From: Deltaproteobacteria bacterium
GTDB taxonomy: Bacteria > Desulfobacterota > Desulfomonilia > UBA1062
Length of the DNA stretch: 64,000 nucleotides
Assembly (NCBI GenBank): GCA_018433775.1
Contig: JAHDQN010000037.1
Location: 85,671 to 149,670, forward strand
Reading direction: 5' to 3'
Part shown: piece by piece, positions 63,927-64,000 of the stretch
Layout of the letters: each line of letters begins with the position of its first letter
Position numbering within the stretch: the first letter of the stretch is position 1
The notes under the pieces: generated by a model
The model's input: only the letters and a program-made list of their open reading frames with translations
Databases searched by the model: none
Told to the model about the DNA's origin: nothing
Translations under genes and position numbers: made by a program

Positions 63927-64000
63927 ATGACTAATGACAAGAAGAAACGCCCACGGGATATCAATACACTCGCCTTTCAGATCGTGCAGGAAGCCACCGG
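63927..64000 (+). CDS. 5' end of a small conserved protein, running off the right edge
   Basis: ATG 63927 begins MTNDKKKRPRDINTLAFQIV. KKRPRDINxLAxxIVxxATG is the start of a widespread small basic protein family of unknown function that often continues with Gly/Lys-rich repeats. AGGT is the only ribosome-like sequence. Upstream 63842-63926 is AT-richer and repeat-like but shows no clear IS end. Confidence 0.45.
   Translation, partial: MTNDKKKRPRDINTLAFQIVQEAT

Overview
The window is a dense, GC-rich bacterial chromosome segment. It most resembles an anaerobic member of the Desulfobacterota (former Deltaproteobacteria, Syntrophia-like). Three observations suggest this. Lysine/peptidoglycan synthesis uses LL-diaminopimelate aminotransferase (dapL) next to dapF. 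An ApgM-type 'proposed homoserine kinase' sits beside hom. Anaerobe-style genes are present: a 2[4Fe-4S] ferredoxin, an Fe-S flavoprotein of the old-yellow-enzyme family and an ADP-forming acyl-CoA synthetase alpha subunit. HDOD, GGDEF and PilZ signalling genes are common. No tRNA, rRNA, CRISPR array or intact insertion sequence was recognised. The genus is not determined.

Layout. 1-2.2 kb: a gene running off the left edge, a glycosyltransferase-2 fragment and a PLP decarboxylase whose 3' end runs into that fragment. 2.2-9.7 kb: rsmI, a small FlgM-like protein, two HDOD proteins, the phosphomutase/hom pair, lipA and a HIT protein. 9.8-15 kb: nucleotide-sugar dehydrogenase, FMN-binding protein, murI and an EF-G paralogue. 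15.1-23.6 kb: a compact operon with part of a type II secretion system (gspC, exeA/gspA-like, a TPR protein with a GspB-like N-terminus, gspD, gspE) ending in radA. 23.7-31.8 kb: a small hypothetical gene, an IHF/HU protein, ferredoxin, a YkgJ-type protein, the acyl-CoA synthetase alpha subunit, a HAD phosphatase, a diguanylate cyclase, an ArsR regulator, a DUF554 membrane protein and an isochorismatase. 32-35 kb: the classical rpsB-tsf-pyrH-frr operon, then a protein with two ribbon-helix-helix-like modules overlapping a HEAT-repeat membrane protein.

37.4-41.7 kb: the Fe-S flavoprotein, then a short accessory patch (membrane protein, SnoaL-like, RibD_C/DHFR-like, frameshifted lipoprotein). 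41.9-48.8 kb: Mrp ATPase, DUF89 phosphatase, a very large GH13-type protein and a left-handed beta-helix protein, followed by an inverted, decayed 76-nt copy of part of the GH13 gene. 48.8-54.3 kb (minus strand): dapL-dapF-guaA and a PurF paralogue lacking the glutaminase cysteine. 54.5-64 kb: PilZ, TPR, a histone-deacetylase-like protein paired with a tandem cyclic-nucleotide-binding protein, patatin, a soluble PAS histidine kinase, an MBL hydrolase, an EAL-HDOD protein, a membrane protein and a partial gene at the right edge.

The most interesting items are the GH13/beta-helix/DUF89 cluster and its inverted fragment, the cysteine-less PurF paralogue, the HDAC-cyclic nucleotide pair, the S2 protein with a Lys-Pro-Glu tail, the double ribbon-helix-helix protein and the leader ORF before gspC. 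I do not see a self-evident new defence or mobile system.
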